64,000 nt of DNA, from positions 56,236 through 120,235 of the forward strand of contig JAVBLN010000022.1 of the NCBI GenBank assembly GCA_031553495.1, read 5' to 3'. A program made the translations under genes and the position numbers. This DNA comes from Pinibacter sp031553495 (lineage in GTDB: Bacteria > Bacteroidota > Bacteroidia > Chitinophagales > Chitinophagaceae). This document shows positions 17,729-26,795 of this stretch, piece by piece. The notes beneath the pieces were generated by a model that had not been told where the DNA came from, ran no database searches, and saw only the letters and a program-made list of their open reading frames with translations. Numbering within the stretch: the stretch's first letter is position 1; each line of letters opens with the position of its first letter.

Positions 17729-18138
17729 AATAATGGTTTATGTTTTTTAAAATGCAGGTAAATAACGGCCAGGATTCTAAGTTTTACAGCATGGCTTTAT
17801 TGTTCAATAGATATTCTACCGGTGAACGGAGCGTCGCAACCAAAGCTTAATCAGGGCTCCGGGGCCGACCTCATAATAAAATTCCTACGCTGCAAAAAAA
17901 TGATAATTTGCAAGTTAACTGATATACATGGCTTTACAAAAAAGAAAGCCCCGAAGTAGACACTTCGGGACTTTTGGTTAAGGCTCTGATTAGTAGCTAT
18001 TTTATATTTATAAATATTTTCTTATTTAATGAATTACAAATATAATGCAGATAATTGACAAACACAATAGCATAGGATGTATCCCGGATTTTCGCTCAGT
18101 TTGTTCAGGCAAAAAATCAGTGTGTGGTGAAAATATCG
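17729..18138. other. Intergenic region, HTH gene to M3 peptidase
   Basis: Apart from the terminator hairpin at 17944-17976 I see no gene, core repeat or RNA. It is AT-rich and should carry the promoter of the small winged-helix gene near 17740-17800. Confidence 0.5.
17944..17976 (-). terminator. Terminator of the M3 oligopeptidase
   Basis: CCCGAAGT (17950-17957) pairs with ACTTCGGG (17962-17969) around AGAC, extended by AAAG/CTTT. The minus-strand side runs into CTTTCTTTTTTG, so it should stop transcripts from the peptidase that ends at 18139. Confidence 0.8.
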
Positions 18139-19857
18139 TTACAACGCATCTATTTCATCATGCACAAAATCCATCAGCTTTTTAATGTACCCGGGTGACA
18201 GGTTAAATTCAATTCCCGCCGTTTTATACAGCTCCGGCAATGTTTTTGTGCCGCCCATGCTCAATGCGTTTACATAATTGTTAAGAGCGGCATCTTTGTT
18301 TTGTTTGAACTGCATCCACATGCCAATAGCGCCCAACTGCGCTATGCCATACTCGATGTAATAGAATGGCACTTCAAACAGATGCAGTTGCTTTTGCCAG
18401 GCATACTTTCTATACTCATCCAGATCGCTAAAATCTACTTCGCTGCTTGAAAACTCGTTAAGTATTTCAAGCCATTTTTCCGCACGTTGTTCCATAGTGT
18501 GTTGCGGATGTAAATACACCCAATGCTGAAATTTATCGATAGTGGCTATCCACGGAAAAATGGTGATTACCCGTTCCAGTTGGTGTTCTTTGGCACGTTT
18601 CAAATCTTCTTTATTGCTGAAAAAGCTTTGCCACTCGTTCATGCTGAAAAGCTCCATCGACATGCTGGCCACTTCCGCAATTTCCATCGGATATTCTTTA
18701 AATGCGCTCAGCTCCAGCGTGTGAGCCAGAAAAGAATGTATAGCGTGGCCGCCTTCGTGCACCATAGTGGTTACGTCGTGCATCTGACCGGCGGCATTCA
18801 TAAAAATAAATGGCGCTCCGCTTTCGGCCAGCGGACAATTGTAGCCGCCCGGCGCTTTCCCCTTACGACTGTCAAGATCGAGATGGCCAATCGTTTTCAT
18901 AGTACGCAGGCAATCGGCAAAAAACGGCCTGAGTGATTGAAAACAGGCAATTGATTTTTCCAGCAGTTCTTCGCCGGTATCGAACGGATGAAGCGGTTGC
19001 AGGTTTTGCGGCTCGGCATCAAGGTCCCAGGGACGTAAAGTATCAACACCAAGTTTTGCTTTTTTCTTCTTATACAAGTCGTTTACAATGGGCAACACAT
19101 GCCGCTTTACCGCTTCGTGAAACTGGAAACAATCTTCCGGCTTATAATCAAACCTGCCAAGCTCTTCAAACTTATAATCGCGATAATTGCTAAAGCCTGC
19201 GTTTTCAGCCACCTTCCGGCGTCTTTCTACCAAATGGGTGTATAGATCATTCAGCGCTTCTTTATCTTGTAATCTTCTGTCCTGTATTTTTCTATATACT
19301 TCTTCGCGCAAGTTGCGATCATGATCTTCCAGAAATTTTCCGGCCTGCTGTAGCGTATATTCTTCTCCGTTAATTTCAATTGTCATTTTTCCTGCTATCA
19401 CGCCATACTGTTGTTGCATTACGCCCAGCTCGGCCAGTAATGGCACATTCGCTTCTCGAAAAAGATCAATGCTTTTTTTAACATTTCGCAGGTAGGTAAA
19501 ATATTTTTTCTGATCAAGTTCTTTAATAAAAGGTGAATTGATCAGTTTGCGATTCAGTTGATCAGCATAAGGCTGAATTTTTGGCTGAATTTCCATTACA
19601 AAATATGTAAAAGATTCTTCAAGCGCTTTGTTTTCGGTATCGCAGGTCATTTTAATTTGCCGCCAGCAGGCATCTTCACTCACTATGGCATCCAGTTCGC
19701 TCATATCTTTCAGCCAGAGCTCAAGATCTTTAACTGAGTTTATTTCTCTTTCAAGCAGGTTTTTAAAATAAGGTTCCAGGCTATCCCAGCCGGTTACAAT
19801 GAAATCTTTGGGTACAAAATGACGTTCAATTTTTTTTATATCGGCATTATGGGTCAT
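18139..19857 (-). CDS. M3 family oligoendopeptidase (PepF-like)
   Basis: 572 residues, the usual length of PepF/M3B enzymes. The zinc motif HEGGH is at about 367-371, with the downstream helix EYPMEIAEVASMSMELFS supplying the third ligand Glu. There is no signal peptide, so it acts in the cytoplasm on short peptides. It starts with an ATG at 19857 directly beside a TIR-bounded repeat and ends with a good terminator, so it is probably monocistronic. Confidence 0.9.
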   Translation of the reverse strand: MTHNADIKKIERHFVPKDFIVTGWDSLEPYFKNLLEREINSVKDLELWLKDMSELDAIVSEDACWRQIKMTCDTENKALEESFTYFVMEIQPKIQPYADQLNRKLINSPFIKELDQKKYFTYLRNVKKSIDLFREANVPLLAELGVMQQQYGVIAGKMTIEINGEEYTLQQAGKFLEDHDRNLREEVYRKIQDRRLQDKEALNDLYTHLVERRRKVAENAGFSNYRDYKFEELGRFDYKPEDCFQFHEAVKRHVLPIVNDLYKKKKAKLGVDTLRPWDLDAEPQNLQPLHPFDTGEELLEKSIACFQSLRPFFADCLRTMKTIGHLDLDSRKGKAPGGYNCPLAESGAPFIFMNAAGQMHDVTTMVHEGGHAIHSFLAHTLELSAFKEYPMEIAEVASMSMELFSMNEWQSFFSNKEDLKRAKEHQLERVITIFPWIATIDKFQHWVYLHPQHTMEQRAEKWLEILNEFSSSEVDFSDLDEYRKYAWQKQLHLFEVPFYYIEYGIAQLGAIGMWMQFKQNKDAALNNYVNALSMGGTKTLPELYKTAGIEFNLSPGYIKKLMDFVHDEIDAL

Positions 19858-19868
19858 ACAGTTTATTT

Positions 19869-20024
19869 TTTATTTAAGGCAGGATAATGTTAAGCATTTA
19901 TTTTTTTTGATACCGGCGGTATTGCTACTATTAAGCATCGTTGTGTCACTCACTTGTGCGGTAGTAATGCTATTGAGCAGGATCAAACATTCATGCACAA
20001 ATTTATACTGCCTTAAGTTTAATA
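19869..20024 (+). mobile_element. MITE-like unit with terminal inverted repeats, contains core repeat copy 6
   Basis: The left end TTATTTAAGGCAGGATAA (19869-19886) is a near inverted copy of the right end (CTTAAGGCAGTATAA on the minus strand, within 20003-20024). The core repeat lies at 19912-19976 in the middle, and AAACATTCATGCACAAATTT, shared with the units at 26609, 46199 and 47351, lies just inside the right end. About 156 bp with no coding capacity. Confidence 0.7.
19912..19976 (+). repeat. Core intergenic repeat, copy 6
   Basis: Full copy with an intact centre. The left arm reads CCGGCGGTATTGCTACTATT. It is embedded in the TIR unit and has no 7-bp word arrays around it. Confidence 0.9.
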
Positions 20025-20026
20025 AA

Positions 20027-20071
20027 AAAGCTACAAGCGTTAAAGTTATAAAAACCTGTAGGCTTGCAGCT
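20027..20071 (-). terminator. Terminator of the DUF5606 gene
   Basis: AAGCTACAAGC (20027-20037) and GCTTGCAGCTT (20061-20071) form an 11-bp stem with one mismatch. On the minus strand it is followed by TTTTTTATT, 23 bases after the DUF5606 stop. Confidence 0.7.
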
Positions 20072-20093
20072 TGATTAATGTTAAATTAATTAT

Positions 20094-20813
20094 TTATTCT
20101 TCAGTTTTCTTTTTGCGTGTAGTAGTTTTTTTAGGTTTTTCTTCACCGTCTTCAGCCGGTTCTTTCGCAGCTTTCTTTGCTGTTTTTTTCGCAGGTTTTT
20201 CAGCGGTTGTGTCAGTTGCTTCCGCAGCGGCTTTTTTGGTTCTGGTAGTTTTTTTAGCCGGCGCTTTTTCTTCTGCCACAGGCTCTGTAGCTACAGGTTC
20301 TTCCGCTTTTGCAGGGCTTTCTGTTTTTACTTCATTTTTTTCATTCTCCGGTTGTTTTTCAGTTACCGGCGTATCTTTCACTTCTTCTGCGTTTTCAGCA
20401 GCCACTTCTGTTTGCACTTCGGCAGGCTCCTCAGTCAGCTTTATTTCAACATTGTTAGCCTGAAGTATAGTGTACCACTTCACCATTTTTTTCATGTCGC
20501 TAATGTACACTCTCTCAAAATCCATGGTGGGATATACTTTTTGAAAGTAAGCCTTAATAGCGTTGCCATCTTTCTCCGAAGGCAATTCGCTTCCGTCTTT
20601 TTTTATGGCTATAAACACGTCGGCAAGATTCACGTTTTCGTGAGTAGTATAAACTTCAATACTTTCCAAGTGTGAAAAGTTATGCATTCTGCTGGAAACA
20701 AATTTTGTGCTTTTATCTTCCAACGAACGAACAATCGCACCATCTGCTTTACTGCTTAATAACTCAAACAGACCCGGCAATCCGGTTATGGCCATAATTT
20801 TGTTATACTCCAT
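20094..20813 (-). CDS. DUF5606 protein with histone-H1-like Lys/Ala/Thr tail
   Basis: 239 residues in two parts. Residues 1-130 (MEYNKIMAITGLPGLFELLS onward) are the DUF5606 domain found across Bacteroidota, of unknown function, with a conserved beta-rich front and YFQKVYPTMDFERVYISDMKKMVKWY. Residues from about 135 are low complexity: first acidic (Glu-rich), then repeated KKT, AKK and RKKK blocks resembling eukaryotic H1 or bacterial Hc1-type nucleic-acid-binding tails. The tail suggests DNA, RNA or ribosome contact (inference only). A terminator follows the stop. Confidence 0.8.
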   Translation of the reverse strand: MEYNKIMAITGLPGLFELLSSKADGAIVRSLEDKSTKFVSSRMHNFSHLESIEVYTTHENVNLADVFIAIKKDGSELPSEKDGNAIKAYFQKVYPTMDFERVYISDMKKMVKWYTILQANNVEIKLTEEPAEVQTEVAAENAEEVKDTPVTEKQPENEKNEVKTESPAKAEEPVATEPVAEEKAPAKKTTRTKKAAAEATDTTAEKPAKKTAKKAAKEPAEDGEEKPKKTTTRKKKTEE

Positions 20814-20913
20814 AATATATTTTTAAAAAAGGGAGTGCAAGATAATTAAAAACCTTAAATGCGGCTTACGAAAGAATGGATGTTGCAACAATAGAAAACC
20901 GACTTTCAATTAC

Positions 20914-22800
20914 TTACTTAAAAATCAGGAAATTAGGCATTTTAATGGGAAATATATCAAAACGCAAGTCTGAAATAGTAGTTATTTCAAAAAAGAATTG
21001 TCCCATTTCTTTTGGCCTTACCGGGTAATAGTATGCGCCCAGCTTCAGCGTGTTGATACCGAGGTTTTCGTTTCGTATACGAGTTCCGATACCTACACCA
21101 CTGTAAAAAGGACTTTTAAAGAGTGATTCATTTTTGTCTGCAAGCAACGATGCCTGTAAGCTTGCAAAAAAGTTGAACTTAAAACCATAGATCTTTACCG
21201 GGCTGTAATAAACCGTTTCCGTGCGCATGTTCAGTCTTTGATATCCGTTTGTTTCCGTTCTTTTATATCCCCATATACCTGCTTCATTGTTAATGTTTAA
21301 AGGCTTATAGAAAAAATTATTAGGGCAATTGATATAATCTAAAGATGAAAATTGCCGGAAACGGTTTTTTTTCAGGTAAAACAGCCTGCTGTAATAATTG
21401 GAGTAAGCATGTATAACCGCATCTTCCGATTTAAACTTTTGCCAGAAAGAACCGATACCGGCGCCGATATTTAGCAATCCGTCATGTTTTGTACGCTGCC
21501 ATGTTTGAAAACTTATATCACTATACCATCTTTTACGGGTAACCCATTTTTCGCCACCAAAAGAAGTAGTAATAGTATAGCCGTATGGAATATCTTCTGT
21601 TCTGCCAAAACCATTATAGTATTTGCCTTTAAAATACTGTTGTTTGAAAGCCACAAACTGTCCCAGGTAATATTGCCGGTTATTATATGTAGGATCCTGC
21701 TCCAGGTGGGGTTGATCGGGCTTATTGGAAAAATACGAATTATAATGCCTGGCAAGCACAACAAGATTGGGTTTGTTGGTAAGCGAGCCGTCCTTTCTAA
21801 ATGAATTGCGAAAATTATAACCCACCCACACATCCATAAGTTTGTATGAATAATCGCGGTATATGCTATCGGGAAGGCTGTTTATATTTATCGATTGGTT
21901 ATAGGCGAGTGTTATTCCTCCCACCAGCCTGGCAGATGGCCGGTATAATGGACGATTGACATTTATAAAATATGACCGTTCATACACGCCGGTATCCAAA
22001 GGGTTACTATTGTTTAATGCAGAGTAGCCCACAGAGATGTCTGTAAAACTGCCAACGAAATTGTTCACCGTATACCGGGCTTCCGCATTGAATGTCGGCG
22101 CCGTATTCTTATCCCATTGAAAACCCAGGCGTCCCGCCTGGCTTGCACCAAAAAGATCGTTGTTGAAAATGGCAGCGCCAATTCTGTTGGTACTGAAATT
22201 GGAAATATCAATTCCATACTCAAACACATCTTTAGTTACAACCAGCACATCTGCCAAATCCGAATTGTCATTTATTACATATAGCCTGGCATCTTGTATA
22301 AATGGCAGGTTGCGGATGTACCGTTCATTATCCGCCAGCGTATAAGCATTAACGGTGTCATTCTCTTTAAAAAAAAGAGACTGTTTTATAACCCACTGAC
22401 GTGAGTCGTAATGCATGCTGTTGGCAATTTTTAAAAGTTTGTTACGCGAGGTAAAGGTGGTATCAGTAATATCACGCGGACCAAAAACCGCTATTTTCTT
22501 GAAAATAACATTACGAATAACCTTGCCGGAAGTTGGCAAAAATCTCATTTCGCTTTTCACCATTGTGCTGTCTTCTTTTGGTTCAGGTTCATTTTTCCTG
22601 GTTATTTTGCTTAGTACGGAGTCGCGATAGCGCTTGTTTAACATAGAATCTCTGTACTCTCTGATCTTTGCGAAAATAGATTTACGTGGTACAGTATCGT
22701 TATCGTTAGGCGGAAAATAATGCAATGTAGCATTTGCCCTTAAGCTCGCAAGCTCAAGCGTTAGCAGGAAAATAATATGAATACGCCAGCGTTTTTTCAC
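20914..22800 (-). CDS. Omp85/BamA-like outer-membrane protein
   Basis: 628 residues. A signal peptide ends near RANA (24). Residues about 90-205 look like POTRA-type repeats: VIRNVIFKKIAVFGPRDITD, then LLKIANSMHYDSRQWVIKQS and ERYIRNLPFIQDARLYV, the last being the typical end of a POTRA before a barrel. The remainder is a predicted barrel with many aromatic residues. It belongs to the BamA/TamA superfamily but is shorter than BamA, so membrane-protein insertion is only one possibility. It stands alone, with a repeat-rich gap upstream. Confidence 0.75.
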   Translation of the reverse strand: MKKRWRIHIIFLLTLELASLRANATLHYFPPNDNDTVPRKSIFAKIREYRDSMLNKRYRDSVLSKITRKNEPEPKEDSTMVKSEMRFLPTSGKVIRNVIFKKIAVFGPRDITDTTFTSRNKLLKIANSMHYDSRQWVIKQSLFFKENDTVNAYTLADNERYIRNLPFIQDARLYVINDNSDLADVLVVTKDVFEYGIDISNFSTNRIGAAIFNNDLFGASQAGRLGFQWDKNTAPTFNAEARYTVNNFVGSFTDISVGYSALNNSNPLDTGVYERSYFINVNRPLYRPSARLVGGITLAYNQSININSLPDSIYRDYSYKLMDVWVGYNFRNSFRKDGSLTNKPNLVVLARHYNSYFSNKPDQPHLEQDPTYNNRQYYLGQFVAFKQQYFKGKYYNGFGRTEDIPYGYTITTSFGGEKWVTRKRWYSDISFQTWQRTKHDGLLNIGAGIGSFWQKFKSEDAVIHAYSNYYSRLFYLKKNRFRQFSSLDYINCPNNFFYKPLNINNEAGIWGYKRTETNGYQRLNMRTETVYYSPVKIYGFKFNFFASLQASLLADKNESLFKSPFYSGVGIGTRIRNENLGINTLKLGAYYYPVRPKEMGQFFFEITTISDLRFDIFPIKMPNFLIFK

Positions 22801-22983
22801 CTTAGGATATCTCTATAATCGAAATTTATTAATGGCTGTTTTATACATAAATTATTTTTTAGAAACCATCAGAGATCAATGAAAGTTTTATACCATCATA
22901 TTTAGCAATTTACAAATGTTGGAGTGAAGTCAAAAGTCAAAGTTTAAATAAATTGAGAGTGGAGAATTGAGAGTGCTGTATAG

Positions 22984-23010
22984 TTGAAAGTTGAAAGTTG
23001 AAAGCGCTTT
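22984..23010. repeat. 7-bp word array, GTTGAAA type
   Basis: GTTGAAA is repeated three times in register (22984-23004) and then decays. The same word array occurs at 42614-42634 and, inverted, at 44640-44672. Confidence 0.8.
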
Positions 23011-23244
23011 AATAAATGGAGAATGGAGAGTGCTTTGTACACTGATTGCAAGCCAAAACAAAAGCACCAACAACCAACAACTAACCCGCTCCATAGCATT
23101 ACAACCGCACAAGGATTGATTGAATTGCCACCAGCCCTTGAGACCTTTGTGCCTCCTATTGTGACCCTTGTGGTTAAAAGAAATGGAGAATGGAGAGTTG
23201 AAAATTGAAAGTGCTGTATGCATGAGCCGTTGAAAACGATTGGA

Positions 23245-23337
23245 GATGAAAGTTGAAAAAATTGTTGAGATTACGAATAGCCGCTTTGTGCGCGGGACTC
23301 TCATCTCCTTTGGAGAAGGGCCCGGGATGAGGCAGCT
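23245..23337 (+). repeat. Dispersed phrase C, copy 2
   Basis: Matches 8355-8445 and the inverse of 44476-44570, including the CTCCTTTGGAG hairpin and GATTACGAATA segment. It abuts core copy 7 exactly as the others abut theirs. Confidence 0.8.
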
Positions 23338-23401
23338 CCATAGCATTACAACCGTACAAGTGAGTGACACAACGATGCTTAATAGTAGCACTACTGCCAG
23401 T
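23338..23401 (-). repeat. Core intergenic repeat, copy 7
   Basis: Minus-strand full copy with an intact centre, joined on its left to phrase C and followed by TTATGAGTTTTGAGTG words. Confidence 0.9.
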
Positions 23402-23810
23402 TACAAAAAAGTTATGAGTTTTGAGTGAGATCTAAAGCATTTCAAATCTCAAATCTAGCTTTCAGAGCCGGGTAAAGTATTAAGGACTAGCAATCTGTTA
23501 AATTTCTAGTTAATATTTCATTGCTGGGTGGCTAGCCGGAAGTGCCTATATAACGGCCTTTTATTTACCATTTTTATTTTTTTTGAAAAAAACGGGGCTT
23601 ACTTTTGGAAAAAATTACAGGTAATGAATATGACCTTTTAAAATATTATATTTTTTTTACACGTTTTTTATTGCTATCTATAGTACCTCTGAAGCCGACA
23701 CCGTGTTACTCTTAGGCTGTGTTGTTAACCGTTTAATAAAGAATCAAGTGCCTATACCAAATGTTTCTGACAAAATAAATGTTTTCAATTTATATATGGG
23801 AGGTATGGTA

Positions 23811-23818
23811 TACCTTTG
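23811..23818 (+). promoter_or_regulatory. Candidate -7 box of the capsule locus
   Basis: TACCTTTG matches TAnnTTTG. It lies 103 bases upstream of the first possible start of the export gene. No clean TTTG -33 box sits at the right distance, so the call is tentative. Confidence 0.4.
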
Positions 23819-23830
23819 GCGCGAAAAAAT

Positions 23831-23884
23831 GATAATGGCAAAAACATTTTAATCATTATCGTGCTTTTTAATCATTATCATGCT
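23831..23884 (+). promoter_or_regulatory. Tandem 19-bp leader repeats, possible operator
   Basis: TTTTAATCATTATCGTGCT (23847-23865) is followed at once by the same 19 bp with one change (23866-23884). GATAATG at 23831-23837 is an inverted copy of the CATTATC in each repeat. This lies between the candidate -7 box and the first capsule gene, so it is in the presumed 5' leader. Confidence 0.5.
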
Positions 23885-23913
23885 TTAAACAATATCATTT
23901 TTCGTACTTACCA

Positions 23914-26373
23914 ATGCGAAAGATATTAGTCCATAACATTATGAGGTTATTTTTAAAAGGGTTTGTTTTTTCGTTTGTGTTATTATTAAGTGTCAAGCTC
24001 CATGCCCAGGTACCCTCTGACATGAGTACAATTAAGGCTTCTCAGATTTCTGATGCTCAACTTACTCAATATGTCAACCAGGCAAAAGCTAATGGATTAA
24101 CTTTTGACCAGATGGAAGCAGAATTACTGAAACGCGGATTGCCCCCATCTGAAATGGCTGAAATAAAATTACGCATTCAACAGTTAGGTATAAACGAATC
24201 GAGTACTACTTTAACAAAAGATAAAGAAGAAGCAATTGATATAGACACAAAAAGAAACGCGCCCAAATTAAAAACATCCCCAATCGAATCTTTGGAAGTA
24301 AAAAAACGCTCTAAGATCTTTGGATCGGAGTTGTTCTCAAATAGCAACCTGACCTTTGAGCCGGATTTAAGAATGGCCACCCCGCAAAATTATATCATAG
24401 GACCCGATGATGAATTGATACTGAACATTTATGGCTTAAACATATCTCAACAAAAATTAAAAGTTACCCCCGACGGTTCTGTCAATGTTAAGTATGCCGG
24501 CATTGTAAATGTTAACGGATTATCTATTGAGGCGGCTTCGGCATTACTGAAAAATTCACTGTCAAAATATTATCCCGGACTGAATAATGGCCAAACAAAA
24601 CTTCAACTGACGCTGGGAAATATACGCAGTATACGTGTTATTCTTATTGGTGCCATCACCAAACCCGGCACATACACGCTCCCGTCACTCGCCACATTAT
24701 TCAACGCATTATACGTAAGTGGCGGACCTGCCGAAAATGGTTCGTTCAGAAACATTGAATTAATACGCAACAATAAAGTAATTCAAAAAGCCGATCTGTA
24801 TGATTTTCTCATAAATGGAGATCAAAGCAGTAACTTTCGCCTGGAAGACAACGATGTAATAAAAGTGCCTTTTGCTAAAACATTAATTACATTAAATGGC
24901 GAACTGAACAGAAAGGGAATATTTGAACTGCAAAAAGATGAAAGCCTTGATAATGCCATTCAATTTGCCGGAGGCTTTAACAGTAAAGCATTCAGAGGCC
25001 GTATTACAGGAAACAGGATCACCGGTTTTGAAAAAAGGGTAGTTGATATTTCAGGTGATTCCCTCAGTGCATTCAAACCTCAAAATGGGGATGAGTTTTT
25101 TATTGACTCTGTAATTAATCGTTATCAAAACAGGATAATTATAAATGGCGCGGTTTTTAAACCGGGCGCTTATGCATTGGAAACCGGGATGACCTTAAAG
25201 AACCTGATCGATAAAGCGCATGGTTTAAAGGAAGATGTGTTCACCGGAAGAGCGCTGGTAGTACGCACCCGCGGTGATCTTACAAAAGAATATGTGGCTG
25301 TTGACCTGAAACCGATTGTTTCGGGCAGAGAAACAGGTTTGCTATTGCAAAAAGAAGACAGCGTGCATATTGCTTCCATATTTGATTTGAAAGACACTGC
25401 TACCATTACCATTAATGGCGCTGTGCGCAAACCGGGAACATTCCGCTACGAAGAAGGACTTACCCTTAAATCACTGATCTTTAAAGCAGAGGGTTTTGCC
25501 GACATCGCGACCGGTATGGGTATTGAAATATCCCGCCGTAAAAGAGATATAGACATTAATACTGCCGGTAGCAATATAGTTGAATTAATAAGAATTGATG
25601 TCAGTAAAGATCTTTCCGGAACAGCAACCGACGTAGCCTTAATGCCTTTTGATATCATAACCATAAAAGAAGATCCCTACTATCTGAAACAAATAAGTGT
25701 AAAAATAAGCGGCGAAGTGTTGATGCCTGCTGTTTATACATTACAAAGCCGCGAAGAACGCTTAAGTTCTTTAATCAGCCGTGCAGGCGGACTTTTGTAT
25801 ACTGCAAACATTGGTGGCGCTAAGTTGGTAAGACAATTAAGCACTGTGGCGGATACCACAGAAGTAACCCGTTTATTAAAATCAATAGAAAAAGATACGA
25901 ATACTTTAAAAAGAAAATCAACTCCTGTTATAAAAACTACAACTGATGTAGCGATAGATCTCAATTATATTTTAAAAAATCCGGGCAGTGTTGATGATAT
26001 TACACTTGAAGAAGGTGATGAACTGATAGTACCGCGCATAAATAGTACCGTGAGTGTGAGTGGTGAAGTGTTCAAGCCATTAGCAATAATGTATGAGAAA
26101 GGTAAGAGTATGCGCAGGTACTTGTCGAATGCAGGTGGCGTTACGCCCCTCGCGAAAAAGAATAAGGCGTTTGTAATTTATGCAAACGGCAGTTCGGCAA
26201 AAATTAAAACTCCCTTAGGCATTTTTAGAAATTATCCTGAAATAAAACCCGGCTCAAACATAATAGTGCCGGAGAGGCCAAAAAAAGAAGGAAACTTTGA
26301 CGTAGGTAAAGCAGGTATTTTCATTTCGGCGATTACTGCATTGATTACTGCCGTTGCGTTAGTTGTGAAATAA
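23914..26373 (+). CDS. Polysaccharide export protein, Wza-type with multiple SLBB domains
   Basis: 819 residues from the first ATG. The ATG at 23941 (MRLFLKGFVFSFVLLL) gives a more normal signal peptide and may be the true start. After a helical N-terminal region comes the Poly_export domain (IGPDDELILNIYG, about 155-240), then several SLBB/beta-grasp repeats, each with a G-x-V/L-x-x-P-G-x-Y/F pattern (for example GAITKPGTYTL, GAVFKPGAYAL, GAVRKPGTFRY, GEVLMPAVYTL, GEVFKPLAIMY). The protein ends in one hydrophobic helix (AGIFISAITALITAVALVV). It should form the outer-membrane/periplasmic channel for capsule export. First gene of the locus. Confidence 0.9.
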   Translation: MRKILVHNIMRLFLKGFVFSFVLLLSVKLHAQVPSDMSTIKASQISDAQLTQYVNQAKANGLTFDQMEAELLKRGLPPSEMAEIKLRIQQLGINESSTTLTKDKEEAIDIDTKRNAPKLKTSPIESLEVKKRSKIFGSELFSNSNLTFEPDLRMATPQNYIIGPDDELILNIYGLNISQQKLKVTPDGSVNVKYAGIVNVNGLSIEAASALLKNSLSKYYPGLNNGQTKLQLTLGNIRSIRVILIGAITKPGTYTLPSLATLFNALYVSGGPAENGSFRNIELIRNNKVIQKADLYDFLINGDQSSNFRLEDNDVIKVPFAKTLITLNGELNRKGIFELQKDESLDNAIQFAGGFNSKAFRGRITGNRITGFEKRVVDISGDSLSAFKPQNGDEFFIDSVINRYQNRIIINGAVFKPGAYALETGMTLKNLIDKAHGLKEDVFTGRALVVRTRGDLTKEYVAVDLKPIVSGRETGLLLQKEDSVHIASIFDLKDTATITINGAVRKPGTFRYEEGLTLKSLIFKAEGFADIATGMGIEISRRKRDIDINTAGSNIVELIRIDVSKDLSGTATDVALMPFDIITIKEDPYYLKQISVKISGEVLMPAVYTLQSREERLSSLISRAGGLLYTANIGGAKLVRQLSTVADTTEVTRLLKSIEKDTNTLKRKSTPVIKTTTDVAIDLNYILKNPGSVDDITLEEGDELIVPRINSTVSVSGEVFKPLAIMYEKGKSMRRYLSNAGGVTPLAKKNKAFVIYANGSSAKIKTPLGIFRNYPEIKPGSNIIVPERPKKEGNFDVGKAGIFISAITALITAVALVVK

Positions 26374-26608
26374 GGCAACAATAGTCACTTTGTTCATTTA
26401 ACATTCATGTATTTGGAAAAATTCCCCCTTCGTATGAATATTCATTGAGAGGAAATACATTAATTATTGTGTTAGATGCAACGTTTGGGATACGCCTTTT
26501 GTCGAAACGCAGAAGGTAAAAATTATGAAAAAAGTAGTGTTCGGTCATCTATCTTAAAATAACAGATGTGACTGAGGTGGCGAAGCTGTGCCCGGCGAGA
26601 GATTTAAG
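26374..26608. other. Gap between export gene and MITE-like unit
   Basis: No gene or repeat is recognised in these 235 bases. The TIR unit follows at 26609. Confidence 0.5.
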
Positions 26609-26769
26609 TATACTTTTGTGCAATATAAAAATGTGCAATATTTTTTTTGGGGACCGGCGGTAGTGCTACTATTAAACATCGTTGTGTCACTCACTTGTAC
26701 GGTTGTAATTCTTTTGGGCAATGTGAAACATTCATGCACAAATTTTTAACCGGGTGTAGTTTAATATAA
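26609..26769 (+). mobile_element. MITE-like unit with terminal inverted repeats, contains core copy 8
   Basis: The left end TATACTTTTGTGCAATATAA (26609-26628) and the right end (minus-strand TATATTAAACTACACCC...) are imperfect inverted repeats. The inner pair AAAATGTGCAATATT and AAACATTCATGCACAAATTT is shared with the 46199 and 47351 units. It splits the export gene from the chain-length gene, so these two may have separate promoters. Confidence 0.6.
26653..26714 (+). repeat. Core intergenic repeat, copy 8
   Basis: Full copy with an intact centre. The left arm is CCGGCGGTAGTGCTACTATT, and the right arm is diverged (ACGGTTGTAATTCTTTT). Embedded in the TIR unit. Confidence 0.88.
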
Positions 26770-26795
26770 GTTTTTATTGAAAATACTCATCATTA

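Larger units (their letters stand above)
22801..23913. other. 1.1-kb repeat-rich gap before the capsule locus
   Basis: No convincing gene. 22920-23460 is a mosaic: CTCAATT/GAGAATT words, a GTTGAAA array (22984-23003), the GCAAGCCAAAACAAAAGCAC phrase (23047-23066), a truncated core arm (23089-23116), repeat D (about 23125-23176), phrase C (23245-23337) and core copy 7 (23338-23401). 23460-23913 is repeat-free, AT-rich and holds the capsule promoter region. Confidence 0.7.

Noticed and set aside
22930..23391. 153-residue ORF in the repeat mosaic
   Set aside because: It consists entirely of translated word arrays, phrase C and the core repeat.
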